A DNA stretch of 64,000 bases, taken from contig NC_084924.1 in assembly GCF_958298935.1 (NCBI RefSeq), forward strand, positions 8,060,001 to 8,124,000, given 5' to 3'. The notes beneath the pieces are model-generated. The model was given only the letters and a program-made list of their open reading frames with translations. It did no database searches and was not told where the DNA came from. This document shows, piece after piece, positions 35,175 through 47,518 of this stretch. Both the position numbers and the translations under genes were made by a program. How positions within the stretch are numbered: position 1 is the stretch's first letter; each line of letters opens with the position of its first letter. Source of the stretch: Phragmites australis (Eukaryota > Streptophyta > Magnoliopsida > Poales > Poaceae).

Positions 35175-35771
35175 ATGTCTTCCTCAGCTCCATCAAGCCC
35201 ACCAAAAAAACATTGGGGGACTACCATACCTGAAAGTCTCGAACCACCAATGTGCTTCTGTGGTGACCTTTGTAAGCTCCGCGAGTCGCAGGACATCTCA
35301 TACACCTATGGGCTGCACTTCTTCATGTGTGCCAACTACGAGTATGACAAGCCTTGCCATGCAACAACTGGTTATCGACCGGTACGGTAACAGATATCCG
35401 CCTCATCTCTTCCGATTTCGCACCCTCTTTTACTAACCGCTCATCTTGTTCCATTTGTTCAGTCCCCTCCACCGCTCTGTGATTTTATTTAGTGGCTCGA
35501 CAATAAGCAAAATGACTCACAGAAGCAGTGGGTCGACATGAACATGAAGTGGAGAAGGGAAGCGTACGCATGTCGGGAGTACGAGCAACAACAAGAGGAA
35601 CTTCGTCTCAAGCGGGAGGAAGAAGAGCGCATGAGGAAGGCGGCGCACGACCGTACTGTGGCTCAGGCTCGGGAGGCTAAGAGGGAAAGGAAGCGGGAGA
35701 GAGCTCGCTGTGCTAAGGCGGCAGGTCCCGATGCCCTCCGAAAGGGAAAGTATCCTAGATGCACTCAGTAG
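35175..35771 (+). pseudogene. GRF-type zinc-finger protein with charged helical tail, two exons, inside the MULE
   Basis: Exon 1 (35175 to about 35381) encodes a short Ser/Pro start, then MCFCGDLCKL, YGLHFFMCANYEYD. The donor is GTACGG. Exon 2 begins at 35463 after TTGTTCAG with SPPPLCDFI, a TAG, then WLDNK. Together CxCG, FFMC and CDFIxWLD reproduce the GRF zinc-finger pattern (CxCG, FFxC, CxFFxWxD), with the last Cys in the second exon. From 35538 the rest is strongly charged and helix-like, e.g. QQEELRLKREEEERMRKAA, with KRERKRER, ending TAG at 35769. The single TAG (about 35490) falls within the finger. GRF fingers bind nucleic acid in other proteins; a role here is inference. Confidence 0.62.
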
Positions 35772-36114
35772 AGACTACCTAATATAACCCGATATACTTT
35801 CCCTCCCTAAGGCATGTTATGATTAGGATCGGCGCACTAATAAGAAGGTCTTAGTGCGAACCATACATGCCACATTTGTTTCCTCATCGTGTCGTCACGG
35901 TTACAATGTATTGTAATATTTTCACCCTATATTTAATACTATCTTTGTCCTCGTTCGCACCCCATACCCACGTAAAATGCTACGACTACTAATTACTGAT
36001 TTTTTATTCTCCGGCTATTACATAACCTACTCCAAATTTAAATTCTTAATTTCCTTACACCCCTTCCTTTTTATTTCTTTAATTACACAAAAAATTACAT
36101 TTTTAGAGGAAAAA

Positions 36115-36487
36115 ATGGAAATTTTTTTTACATTTTTAGAGGAAAAAATGGCCCTAACCGCCTCCTCAGAGGGCGGCAAGAGGGGCTAACCGCCCTCTCA
36201 GGGCCCCCTGAGAGGGCGGTTAGCCCCTCTTGCCGCCTGAGAGGGCGGTTAGCCCCTCTTGCCGCCCTCTGAGGGGCGGTTAGGCCTACCGCCCTCTCAG
36301 AGGGTTGCAGCCCCCTGACGGTTAGCCCCTCTTGCCGTCCTCTGAGGGGCGGTTAGGCCTACCACCCTCTCAGAGGGCTGCAGCCCCCTGAGAGGGCTGT
36401 AGGCGCCTAGTTTTGCAAATACTTCTGCAGAGAATCTATTTATTTAAAATTTTAATAATAAAAATAAATAAATAAATAAAAAAACTC
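36115..36487 (-). repeat. Right terminal inverted repeat of the MULE with tandem modules
   Basis: The outer 148 bp complement the left repeat. Inward, 36150-36345 is a pile of units such as GAGAGGGCGGTTAGCCCCTC and TTGCCGCCCTCTGAGGGGCG in both orientations. Some contain perfect palindromes (CCCTCTCAGGGGCCCCCTGAGAGGG-like). Two GTTTAGAGGAAAAAATGG-like copies lie at about 36098-36149. Confidence 0.8.
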
Positions 36488-36497
36488 CACGATCCTA

Positions 36498-37523
36498 GGC
36501 CCCAGCTCGTATTTGTAGCACGCGGAAGTGCCCGGCCCATTAGTAGAGCCCAAAATCATCCTGTTTCAGTTTCACCAACCTAGAGATGGCAGTGGCGAAA
36601 AATTCCGTAGGGAATTGGCAACTATCCGGTCTCTATTTGGAGATAATTTTCCGTTCCTGTCCTGTCCCCACGTAGAGAATTGTACCTGATGGGATTCTCG
36701 TCCCCGCTACAATAGCATTAAGGTTTGGTTCTGATTAGGTTATGAAATAGGTTGAACAGCGAAGAATGTGTCTTAGATATATTTAATGCATACATATTAG
36801 CGCATATATGATATAAATAGGCTCCATGGGAAAATAGGAATGGGAATGGGTTACCATTCCTGGTCCTGCTAGACCCGACGAGAAGTAATAACTCCTCATT
36901 TACATTCACCATTGGAGGTCGAGGATCGTGTCCCCGTTGATATACCTTCACCAACCAAACGCGGGCATGATGTGTGCCCGTGGGCCACTACAAGCCCAAA
37001 GCCAGCCTTGTGAGCTTCGATGTGGCGTATTTCTCTCCTGTGTCATCTCTTTTCGCTACCCCTCCCATATCTCTGGTGCCCATCCTATGTTCATAAATAT
37101 CATCTTTGTTTGCACGCAGTTTACTTAGGGTGTAATTGGTTGCTCGCATGCGATGTTATCCGCATGGATTATATACGTAAGTTGAGGAAAAACAGGCTGA
37201 GCAGAATCATGTTTATTGAAAAGAAGAGTGTTTGGTTGGTTCTATCTGTTTTGACAGGCTGAACTGAATTTCTATTTGGTTGACTGAATTTAAGATCGTA
37301 TAAGTGGATGCAAGAGCTGAGATTCTAATTGGTTGGTCGTATGAATGTAATTTTGTGACACTGTTAAGTGGGTTCACCTACATCCACCAAGTCAGGCTAT
37401 AGAATCAAGCTTTCCCACTGAGCTAGAGTGTAGACATACATTTATATCAATCAAACAAGCTACAAAATCGAGTTTCCCTCCATTGCTAACATACAAACCT
37501 ACATTTACATCTAACACACTGAA

Positions 37524-37569
<46 letters not shown>

Positions 37570-38578
37570 CTAGATATATTTTATACGCATCCGTGAACCG
37601 TTATGCGCTCTTTCATGCATGCGTGTTCCGCGACGTCCACAGCGCTGCTGGACGCCGGTACGCTAGCTCTCTGGTAGTGTGGCAGGTGCCTGCCTGCTGT
37701 GCTGGGTGCCGTCCCATTCCTACGGCAGTTAGTTCCCGGATCGAATAAAACTGGTCTTCAACAGCACCGTCAGCACATGCACAGTACCAGTATACAGAAG
37801 CTAGACGTACGGTTGCAACAGCGGCCATGTGCGTTCATGTTCTGGCTACACGGCGAGAGCTACATGCATGTCTTTACTCTCGAGTCCAGTCAGACTATAG
37901 TACGGTCCAGGCGTTTGTTCAGAAGGATTGGGTCGTGCAGAAAGTGCATGCCAAGTTGGCAGAGACACTTTCCATCCCAGCAATTTAGTTAATTATGTTA
38001 CGAACGGGATGATCAAGGCAACCGTCATTTATGGTTATCCTCATCCGTTAGATGTCTACGTTCATTCATCGTGTATAGGTGCGGATCCAGCTCATATTAG
38101 AGGATGTTAGGTCTCTTATTATTAGACAAGTTTATGTTTTGTAGACTAAAGTAATATATTGTATTCTAAATTTCCTCCTTTCTTCCTCTTAGCTTCCTGA
38201 GCTCGGCATCAAGTAAATCAAAGAAGTATCGATTTTATTATATCAATCTCTACCGTCTCGATTGTTTTACAACAAATTAATTATTAGTCTATTATGCACA
38301 CGTGAGTGATGACGTGGAACCAACAAGGACGGGATCTGATATGATCTGTAGTCAGACAACGAAGGGGGTGGCAGCTCGTGGCTGGGCTGGCGAGTGAGCA
38401 TGAAATGATCTCGGTTCGACGACGGATCATGCATGGACAGGTTGGCAAATTTGCAGTCTCCGCTTCGTATGGACGCATTGGCAGTCAAGACGACCACGGC
38501 GGATTGACTCCATGTAATGAATTGGAGCGCTCGCTAGAAATATGTCACGGATGCCCGTAAATTATGGGGAGGAATTAT
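36498..38578. other. Intergenic, no supported gene; contains a (TA)n tract
   Basis: No domain recognised. A stretch at 36580-36960 with CCGTTCC and GGGAATGGG motifs may be a decayed hAT-like MITE. Confidence 0.4.
37527..37568. repeat. (TA)21 microsatellite
   Basis: An uninterrupted TA run of 42 bp. Confidence 0.95.
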
Positions 38579-38788
38579 TGTTATTAAGTGTAGTCTAGCT
38601 ATCCTTTGAGAAAATAATTATTAAAAATATAATATAGAGAAAAAAGTTTATATTCTTTATTCATCTATATTTTTATAATAAAGAATATAATCTTATATAT
38701 ATAAGTGTCATAAACTCGTAAGAGATATAATTGAATTTTTTAAGAGATCATGGGCCCATAATCAGTTGTAACTTCAGATTTCCTAACA
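38579..38788 (-). repeat. 3' LTR of the copia element
   Basis: It shares TAGTCTAG, TCTTTATTCATCT, AGAGATATAAT and TTTCCTAACA with the right LTR. Its minus-strand start is TGTTAGGAAATC, preceded on that strand by the purine tract AAAGAGGAG. Confidence 0.8.
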
Positions 38789-38849
38789 CTCCTCTTTACA
38801 TTTCTCGTAAAATTCATATGTCTCATTAAATCTATTTGAAAACTCAGTG

Positions 38850-41364
38850 AAAAAAATTAAGAGAAAAAGTGCATAGCTCGCGACATGATCATACGAATTG
38901 GCTCGTTAAAAACCATATCATGGAAAACTTCAGTAAACTCATTTAAGAGAAAAAGAATACAATCCACTAAAATGCTTCATATAATCTTTATGATTAATTT
39001 TAAGTACTTAATCTTCTTGATTAAGATTTAATTCCTCATATCGGTATTATGAAAATTCTCCGCTTGAAATGTTCAACTCTATAAGCCTTATCATCATAAT
39101 ACCACAAACCCATCTTTTAAAATTAAATACAGGGAGAGACTTAGTGAATAAATCTGTAAAATTTTCACATAACTTGGTATGTATTACCTTTATTTTATTC
39201 ATCTTATTCAATTCATGAGCATAGAAGAATTTGAGGTTGATATGCTTCATTAAGTTGCTTTTCATATATCCTGATTGCACTTGTGCAACATATGCAATAT
39301 TATTTTCATAGATAATAGTGGGGTGTTAGTAGTGTTCAAACCAAATAACTGCTAGATATGATTGATCACACTTCGAAGCCATATGTATTCCCGTGCGGTT
39401 TCATATAAAGCTATTATTTTTGAGTGGTTCGTCGAAGTAGATACAATACTTTACTTTGATGATTTCTAAGATATTGTAGTTCCACCACATAAAAAAACAT
39501 ATTCAGTCTGCGATTTTATTATATGTGGGTCTGACAAATAACCAACATCTGCGTATCCAACCAGACTTAGGTCCTGATTCTTTTTTAGAACAGACCCAGA
39601 TCTTTACTACCTTGCAAGTAACAAAGAATATACTTCACGCCCTTCCAAATGCCTTTTAGTGGGCTTTGCACTGTATCTTGCAAGTAAGTTTACTGCAAAC
39701 GCTATATTTGGCCTAGTGCAATTAGCCAGATACATCAGCACACCTATTGCACTTAAGTATGAAAATTCCAGTTCCAATACTTTCCCTCTTCTCTAGGTCT
39801 ATAGGGATCTTGATCTACTTGTAATAGCCTTCCGACCATGGGAGTTTTAGCGGAAAATGATTTTTCAAAACCAAACTGCTCTAACACCTTCTGAGTGTAG
39901 TTTAACTAATGTAAAAAAATTACATCTGCCACATGCTCTTAGCTACAGACCTAAGCAAATCTTGGTTTTACCTAAATCTTTCATTTCAAATTTCAACTTC
40001 AAGTACGAGCTTGCTTCCTCAATTTCTTTTTATGTACCGATGATATTCAGATCATCTACATATACAAATATTATGCAGAATCCATTCCGAGACCTTCTTA
40101 TGAATACTTAAGGACAATCCATGCTATTTGTGTAGTCTCAAGAAATTCACTCAAACGATCGTACCATGTTCTACCTGACAGTTTCAATCCATATAGCTCT
40201 TTCTTCAACTGTACACTATAAAGATGTCTATTTCTTCTATCATGATTTAGTAATGGTATTCCTTCAGGTACCTTCATATAAATGTTCGAATCAAGACTCC
40301 CATAAAGATATACGATCACAATATCTATTAATTTCATTTTCAACTCCAGGTTGATTGCCATCGAGATTAAATATCTAAAGGTAATACCACCCATCACCGG
40401 GGAATATGTTTCTTCATAATCAACGCCTGATCATTGAGTGAAACCTTATGCAACTAGTCGTACTTTGTACCTCACAATTTCATTCATTTCATTTCTGTTA
40501 CGAATAAAAAATTATTTGTATCCTACTGGTTTGATGTGGAGAGGTGTGTGGCATACTGAACTAAAAACCTCTCTTTTGTTCAGGGATAACAGTTATGCTG
40601 TTATTGTCTTCTGCCAGTCTTCCCAATCTGACCTCATTCTACATTCAATGAGCGATGTAGGCTTAAGGTCATGATCTATAACTGTGATAATTTTATTTGC
40701 GAAGTATGTGAAAACTATTGTGGTTACTCTGTTCTAAAATTCCCCTGAATTCACATAGCTTATGGCTATTTCATCATGGGTTGCACTTTCAGGTGCTTCT
40801 ACATCTTGCTCTTTATTATTTCTTACTGTAGGAGCAAGGTCCTTTAGTTTACCAGCGTCAATTTCAGCGCGCGTATTTTTGCAGGTTTCTCCTGTGTGGA
40901 AAGATTCAAATTTGGTATGCCTATTTTCTTAGGTTCCATACAATCAGCAGGTCTCAACTGGCTCTCCTTCTTCTTCTTTTGAGGTATTTTTATGATCGAC
41001 TGTGGTAAACTCTCATTCCCCTCTTTCACCAGATGTCTCCGGCTATTTGGGACTTAAGGAACCGAATTTATTGTCCTTTTATTATTTTCTAGAGCTCATA
41101 GGACAAGATGGTGAGTACCTTATTTTGGTACTTCCACCCTCTCCAGTGCATTGTATGTAGCCACATGTGACTTACTCACGCTCTTCAAATCACAAAAATG
41201 ATTAGATAGGTCATTTGCTAATTTCTATAAATCGATAATTTTTTATACTTCATCATTTGCCTCACTAGTGCGAGGATCATGTGCCACAATTAATTTTATT
41301 TGCCAAATAATTTCTTGACATTTTTCATTCAAAGCTTTCTTTTCTCCCTATGAGGAACAATGAC
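38850..41364 (-). pseudogene. pol: copia reverse transcriptase and RNase H, decayed
   Basis: On the minus strand: a linker with LIVAHDPRTSEANDEV (about 41270-41300), an RT start with AINLELKMKLIDIVIVYLYG (about 40320-40380), MKVPEGIPLL, LKKELYGLKLSGRTWYDRL, and the catalytic FVYVDDLNIIG at about 40034-40066. RNase H remains continue to the C-terminal IHTKLCENFTDLFTKSLP (about 39110-39170). Multiple stops are present. AVDVDTAF-type residues are altered (LIDIVIVYLYG). Confidence 0.8.
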
Positions 41365-43233
41365 ATTCTAAGAGGGGGGAGGGGATGAATTATGACACTT
41401 AGAAACTAATTAGCTCCAAAAAACTTCACAAGATAAACCTATCTCAATTTCTATCTAAATATACTCTAGGTTTATCTAGTATGTCTACTCTAGCGCTCAA
41501 GAGGATTGCAACCTACTCTAGCAAGGTAAATTGCAAGTATGTAAATAGGATAGAGACAAACTCAGCACATGAGTTTTTTATCTCGTGATATCGATGACAT
41601 GAGTGTCACCCCTAGTCCACATTGAAGCTCCACAAAAGATATGCTACCGATTGCTAAGTTTCTTCTAGTCACAGCTCTTGAGCTACCAAGTTACCAAGAC
41701 AATGTCTCAAGCACGATGAGCCATCAAGACAAGATCTCACCATTAGCCTCTCTTCTGGTCACTACCGCCGTGATCACTTCGGAGCTTGATCCACCAAGGC
41801 AAGGGTCTTCGTGTCTCCATACACGTGTCTTACCGCTGCGTCACACCAAGTCGAATGGTCAATAAGCTTGAGCCACCAAGGTCCAAGATGCCGGTGAGTC
41901 ACCAAGACTCTAAGGTGCCAACGTATCACTCGGTACAAACTAGTATCACTCCTTGATCCCTTCTTCAAGCTGCAACACCTAGCTACAACTCACTCTACGC
42001 CTATAAATATTAAACACACTCTAATCTTGTGCTTAATTATCTTAGATAATCACTTTAAGCACTTTGATGGGTTGGATATCTTCTCAAGTGTATATGAGTT
42101 TCCTCTAGACTCCAACAGCATGCCACACCTTCAAATAACTGAGTGGAGGGGTATTTATAGCCTCAAACCCGTCAAATAGTCGTTTTCCCAACGACTCAAA
42201 AAGCTGTTAATACCGGATGATCTTGTGATAACAGCAGTACTAATACCGGATCATTCAGTGAGTATAAACTTAGAAACTAGCCATTGGAACTCCACTCGAT
42301 GCCTCTATAAACACCAGACACTACGGTGCACCTTCAATCCATCACCGGACCTTCCAGAGAGTTATATTAAGCCATCCGAGCCTTTGCAGCCTCTTTGTGT
42401 AAAATGCTCTGGTGCAACTACCTCTGTGATCACCGGACTATCCGATGAGTTGATCTTTATTCTTCAACACTTACAGTCGTCTCTACAAGAAATGCTCCGG
42501 TGCTATACTCCGATGTGCACAAACCAAGTATCGGACCTTCCAGTGGGTTGATCTTCAGTCTTCTGCACTTGCATTCTTCTCTGCTAGAAATACTCCGGTG
42601 TTACCCAGTGCAGATCACTAGACTATCCGGTGAGGTACTCAGCCTTCTCCCCCTTTATCAGAAATACTCAGATGAGTTCATGTCCTATTCACTGGACTAT
42701 CTGGTGAGGCTATCGGCCTCTAGACACAATGCTCCGGTGAGTACAAACTTCTCTACATCAGACCTCCCGGTGGGGCAAATATTCCTAGGACTTCTCCAAT
42801 TCAATCAAACTTTGTCCCGACTGCGGTGGTTTCTTGATGTATTGCATCCATACGACCTACTAACATATAATATTGACAAACATGTTAGTAGGGATGAAAA
42901 TGAACGGGAACGGTCGGGAAAAGCCTCTAATCGTTTTCACTTTCACATTTTCTCACTCGAACGGGAACGAAAATGGGAAAGCCGAAAACAAAAACGAACG
43001 GGACACTTCCGGTTGTTCAAAAATGAACTAATCCGAACGGAAATATGCTGGTAACATTCGGAAACCGATAATTTATATCAGGAACACCGAAACATAAAAG
43101 AGCAGGTTTTGCAACTGTTGAGAGATCAATAATTCAACACACTAGTAATACATAACCACGAGAACACAAAAGAGTAGGATCATGTCCACAAATAGCAAGA
43201 CAAACATTATTCCTTCACGGCTTCACTATGGGC

Positions 43234-46200
43234 CTAAAGCTCATCCTCATCATGCATCATATCTGGATCACTTGCTTCTTCTTCCTCCTCCTACAAATTT
43301 GCAATGCACGAAAAGGAAATAATTTAGATAGCAATTTATGGTTGTACATGAAGAAACACTTGTATTGTTGTACTATCTTAATACATATTTCAAGGTATTT
43401 TCTATAGGAAGGCAGCATATATGTATATAGCAAGGCATATAGCATTATTTGAGTTTCATAGTTGCAGCACATGCATACCTCATCCTCATGCATCGATACA
43501 TTATAATTGGCATCTAGATCCTCAAGATCACTTGTAAGTGATGGGACATTCCTGGAATCTGCAAAATCAAAGAAAGACCTGCATTATTATTTGTTACCCA
43601 GTCTATCCTAAGATTTGCATGAAAAGATCTTGACAAGTTGACATCTCTTTGGTGACTCACAATTATACAGGCATGATAATCAAGAGTATTCAGCTGATGG
43701 TAAATAAAGAGCTAATTTTGTAACTACAAAAGATTCCATATCAATACTACATTATGCAGTCTAGGTCTCCAACCAGGAAGCACTGTTGCAGCATCTGATG
43801 GAAAGCTACATTCAATCAATAAGGTTGTAATCGTCTAGCTCACTTTAGAAGTTTGGAACTTTGGATAGCACAGTTCAAGCAAAACACCAGAAATGGATGG
43901 GGCATATCCATTCTCAGACAAAAAGGACTGATTCTTGAGGACCATTACCTAGTAATATCACGATTTGGACAGATTTCGACATCACAGCAAATATATGAAA
44001 CCATAACATGAATGATGAACAGATGAATTGGGACTTCCTTTCAGAACAGAACTACATTGAGAATGCTCTATAGAGAAAGCATTGGGAGTTAATGTCTTAA
44101 GAATGATAGGTTATCTCCCAGTTAATCTGAAGTGCTATGGTACAAATCAGATGACTGTATTGCTAGGTTATCTCCCAGTTAATTTATGGGTGAAAAAACT
44201 TTTCTGATATGAACAGAAACCTGCTTCAGTTATGGTTTACTGCATATTCAGCTTTTTTCTGCCTGTATATGCCTGTATAACACTTCTATGCACATCATGC
44301 TTGTATATGCCTGTATAACACTTCTATGCACATCATGCTAAATATATTTAACCTGATGGCAGCCATAAGTAATTCAAGCAACATCATGAGTGATAGGATG
44401 GCAAACATAAGCAACTAAGCAAAGGATCATGATACAAACTTAACATTGCAAAATACTATGACCACATATTTACTAGTAGCATTTTGGACAGAACAAATAT
44501 CATAAAGGATTAATGCTTGTACCAATTCTTACACAATTGTAAATGACAAACTATTTAAATTATCACCTTTTCTTGATGCAGCTATCCAATCTTTGGTGCA
44601 GATCAATGCTTGTACCATCTTAGGATCAAGACGACTACGATATGGATCAATGACACGGCCACCAGCACTAAAAGTAGACTCTGAAGCAACGGTTGACACT
44701 TGTATGCCCATCACATCACGAGCAATTTGTGAAAGAATAGGATAATCTTCTGTTTTGTTCTTCCACCATCCTAAAACATCAAACCGACTCTGCTTCAAAA
44801 GTGGTTCTGCCATGTACTTCTCTAACTCATTTGAGCCATCTCCATTAGGACCAACATCATCATATAAGAACATTTCAAGGTCTACATTTTTATTTCCCCT
44901 GAACACATGTGCTGGTTCCTTACTCTTTGCTTTTGTAGATGCAGGTGCAGAACTAGCATAAAATTGATACAATTTTCTTATAACACTAACAAACTCTTCA
45001 AGATGAACTTGGTACAAATGACCATAGAACTTTCTCATGTAGAATTCTATAAGCTTTTTCTTGTACCTAGGATCAAGAAAGTATGCCACTGCAAGAGCAA
45101 TATTGGACTTGCCCCAATATTTCTCAAACTTTGTACTCATAGCATTTGCCATTGTACTAATAGTGACATCTCCACTAACTTTCCATGTATCAAGCAATTC
45201 TTTTATGTCACAGAAACCTTTATAAAACAAGTTTGCAATTGGATATGAAGTACTAGAGAGAAGTTCAATAAGGTCATAGAATATCATCAAGCACTCAAAA
45301 AGTGTTAAAGCCATGTCCCATTCATCAGAAGATGGAGAAATTTTCTCATACCAATAATGATCCGATGACTTAAGCCTCACAAAAGCATCCTTGAAGTACA
45401 AATCATCCCTTAGCATTAGATAGGTTGAATTCCACCTAGTTGAAACATCAAGTGAGAGACCATTTGTTGTATCCAACACACACTCAGTGGCACACTTCAT
45501 GAGTTCCTCCCATTGCAATGGAGAGCCCTTTACATCTAGAACAAGTGCTTTAATCTTAGAAATTGTTTTTGAAATTACACTCAAACCATCTCTAGCAACC
45601 AAATTTAGCACATGACAGGCACATCTCACATGAAAAAATATACCGTCACAAACTAAAGAAGCATGAACCTCTTTGAGATCAGTAATTATATCATTGACTG
45701 CCACTTCATTTGAACTAGCATTGTCCAAAGTTAAGGCAAACAATTTGTTCTCAATGTACCACTTGACCATAACTTCAGAGAATGCATGTGCCAACTTTTT
45801 ACCAGTATGCCGTCCTTCTACATGAAAGAAGTCAGCAATTCTCTTCTGAATATGCCAATCATCATTTATCCAATGAAAGGTGACACGCATGTATGATTTG
45901 TTCTAACAAGATGTCCACATGTCCATGGTTGCACTAAAGCGGTAATGAACATTTTTATAATGTGCATACAACTTATCATTTTCTTGCAAATATATGTCCA
46001 TTATTTCCTTCCTAACAGTGACACGAGACTTGATTGGAAAGCTAGGGCGCAATGATTTAATAAACTCAGCAAAGTAATCATGCTCAACTATATTGAAAGG
46101 GTACTCATGTATGATTATTGCCAAATACAATTTCTTGACACTAGCTTCCTGATCATACCTATAAGGCTCAACAACAGTGATGTCTTTTCCATGATCCTTT

Positions 46201-47518
46201 TCTACTTTGAGTTGTTGCTGCCCATTTACTATACTATGTGCTGATTTCATATGGTTCTTAAATCCAGTTGTACCATGGTTGCTCTCAGCTCTATATTTAG
46301 TCTTGCAATTTGGAAAGTTGTAATGCCCCCAAACCTGCTCATACTTCTTCGCATCCACCTCTACTATCACTATCTTCTTGGTAAAGTAGTTCCAGACCAA
46401 AGATGTCAACTTCTTGCGCCTCTTTCCCGCCACCTGAGGTTCTGGATCATCTTCAACAACTTCTTTTGGAATTGGGGTTACATGATCATGCACTTGTGTC
46501 TGTGTGCCACTGTCACCAATGACACTGCATTCTTCGCTTGGCACAGAAATCCTCTCTACTGAAGGTGTTGAAGATGATACTGACACACCGAGAGGTACAC
46601 CTTGACTAGCACTTTCACTTGCCTTCCTTTTGGATCCTGAAAAGAAGCAACAATATAGAGATATTCAGTGCCACTGCTACTGCAAAATGGATTCAATTTC
46701 TAATATAAATCTCTAATTGCAACTTGATATACTATGTTGTAGTCTTCAAAAATACTTGTTAACAAAGGCATGACTTTAACAATACTAAAGATCATCAGAT
46801 GAACCAAGCGGAATTATTTGATCTACGTTCTAGCACAACTACAGGTTCACATCATCACATTATATATACACGTACTATGACTGGACAAAATCGGTGCATG
46901 TACTGACCAGCTGAACGAGCAGTCATGGAAGAAATGGAAACCATGTGCAGTTGCATTTTTCAAACCAATGTGTTTGCCAAGGTTCAGCGTGGTTGTGATC
47001 GCATCCATCAACCTATGGCATTTATAGTAGCAGGAACTCATTTTTGGCCAGCAAAGAGCTAAACAGAGCATGGGTAAAGGTTGATAACAGATCATGGGTA
47101 AAGGGAAATCAAACAATAATTATTTCCCCTCACATAAAACTAGAATCCAATTTCTGCAGTATAGATTAGCAACTAAGATCGCACCGAGATGGGGCTACAT
47201 CTGGACAACATGAACTGAGCACCAATATGCGAACGAATATGTACCTGAAGGCGGCGGCGCCGGCGCCAGGAGCATGCGGCCCAATCCCAAGAACTTTTCC
47301 GGTGGCCTGGAGCCTGAAGGGGCTTCTCCGGTGGGTGGCATCAGCAGCTTGTCGTGGGCGGCGAGCTGGCAGGCGACGGCGAGACTCGTGTAGCCAGCAG
47401 CCATGCTTGTGGCCTCATGCAAGTGTGCAACAGCCAACAAGCTAGGGTTGGGTACTTGGGTAGTTGGGTTGGCTAGCTCCTTAGTCCTCACGGCAGTTGG
47501 GCTTGGGCTGTTGGGCAT
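43234..47518 (-). pseudogene. hAT transposase, four exons, one in-frame TAG
   Basis: Exons on the minus strand are 47518-47245, 46636-44567, 43558-43479 and 43290-43234 (stop TAG 43236-43234). All junctions are GT-AG and phases agree, giving 827 codons. Exon 1 is Pro/Ala-rich. Exon 2 starts with a BED-finger-like region (FPNCKTKYR, GFKNHMKSAH), then an RNase H-like core with TMDMWTSC, ALTLDNASSN, DVSTRWNSTYLML and AVAYFLDPRYK. The C-terminal hAT dimerisation region has LGWWKN, YPILSQIARD and STVASESTFSAGGRVID. Exons 3-4 encode an acidic tail. One TAG (45903-45905), directly after TMDMWTSC, interrupts the frame; relatives have Gln there. A Cys expected in the BED finger reads Tyr (HYNFPNC). 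Otherwise the gene is open. Confidence 0.88.
44264..44339. repeat. Tandem duplication, two 38-bp units, in the third transposase intron region
   Basis: TGTATATGCCTGTATAACAC recurs exactly at 44264 and 44302, ending CACATCATGC both times. Confidence 0.9.

Larger units (their letters stand above)
30536..36487 (+). mobile_element. Mutator-like element (MULE), 5.95 kb, with transposase, PMD gene and GRF zinc-finger ORF
   Basis: Long terminal inverted repeats begin GAGTTTTTT and end AAAAAACTC. The target duplication is CACGATCCTA on both sides (30526-30535 and 36488-36497), identical over 10 bp. All three internal genes are on + in the order MuDR-type transposase, plant-mobile-domain protein, GRF zinc-finger/charged-helix protein. 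A TATA box sits just inside the left repeat. The identical target duplications show one intact insertion, although the genes have decayed. Confidence 0.9.

Noticed and set aside
42160..42880. Repeated CTCCGGTG motifs as a satellite
   Set aside because: The same motif type occurs in the LTR at 20281-21537, and the block lies inside a target-duplication-bounded insertion, so it is LTR sequence.
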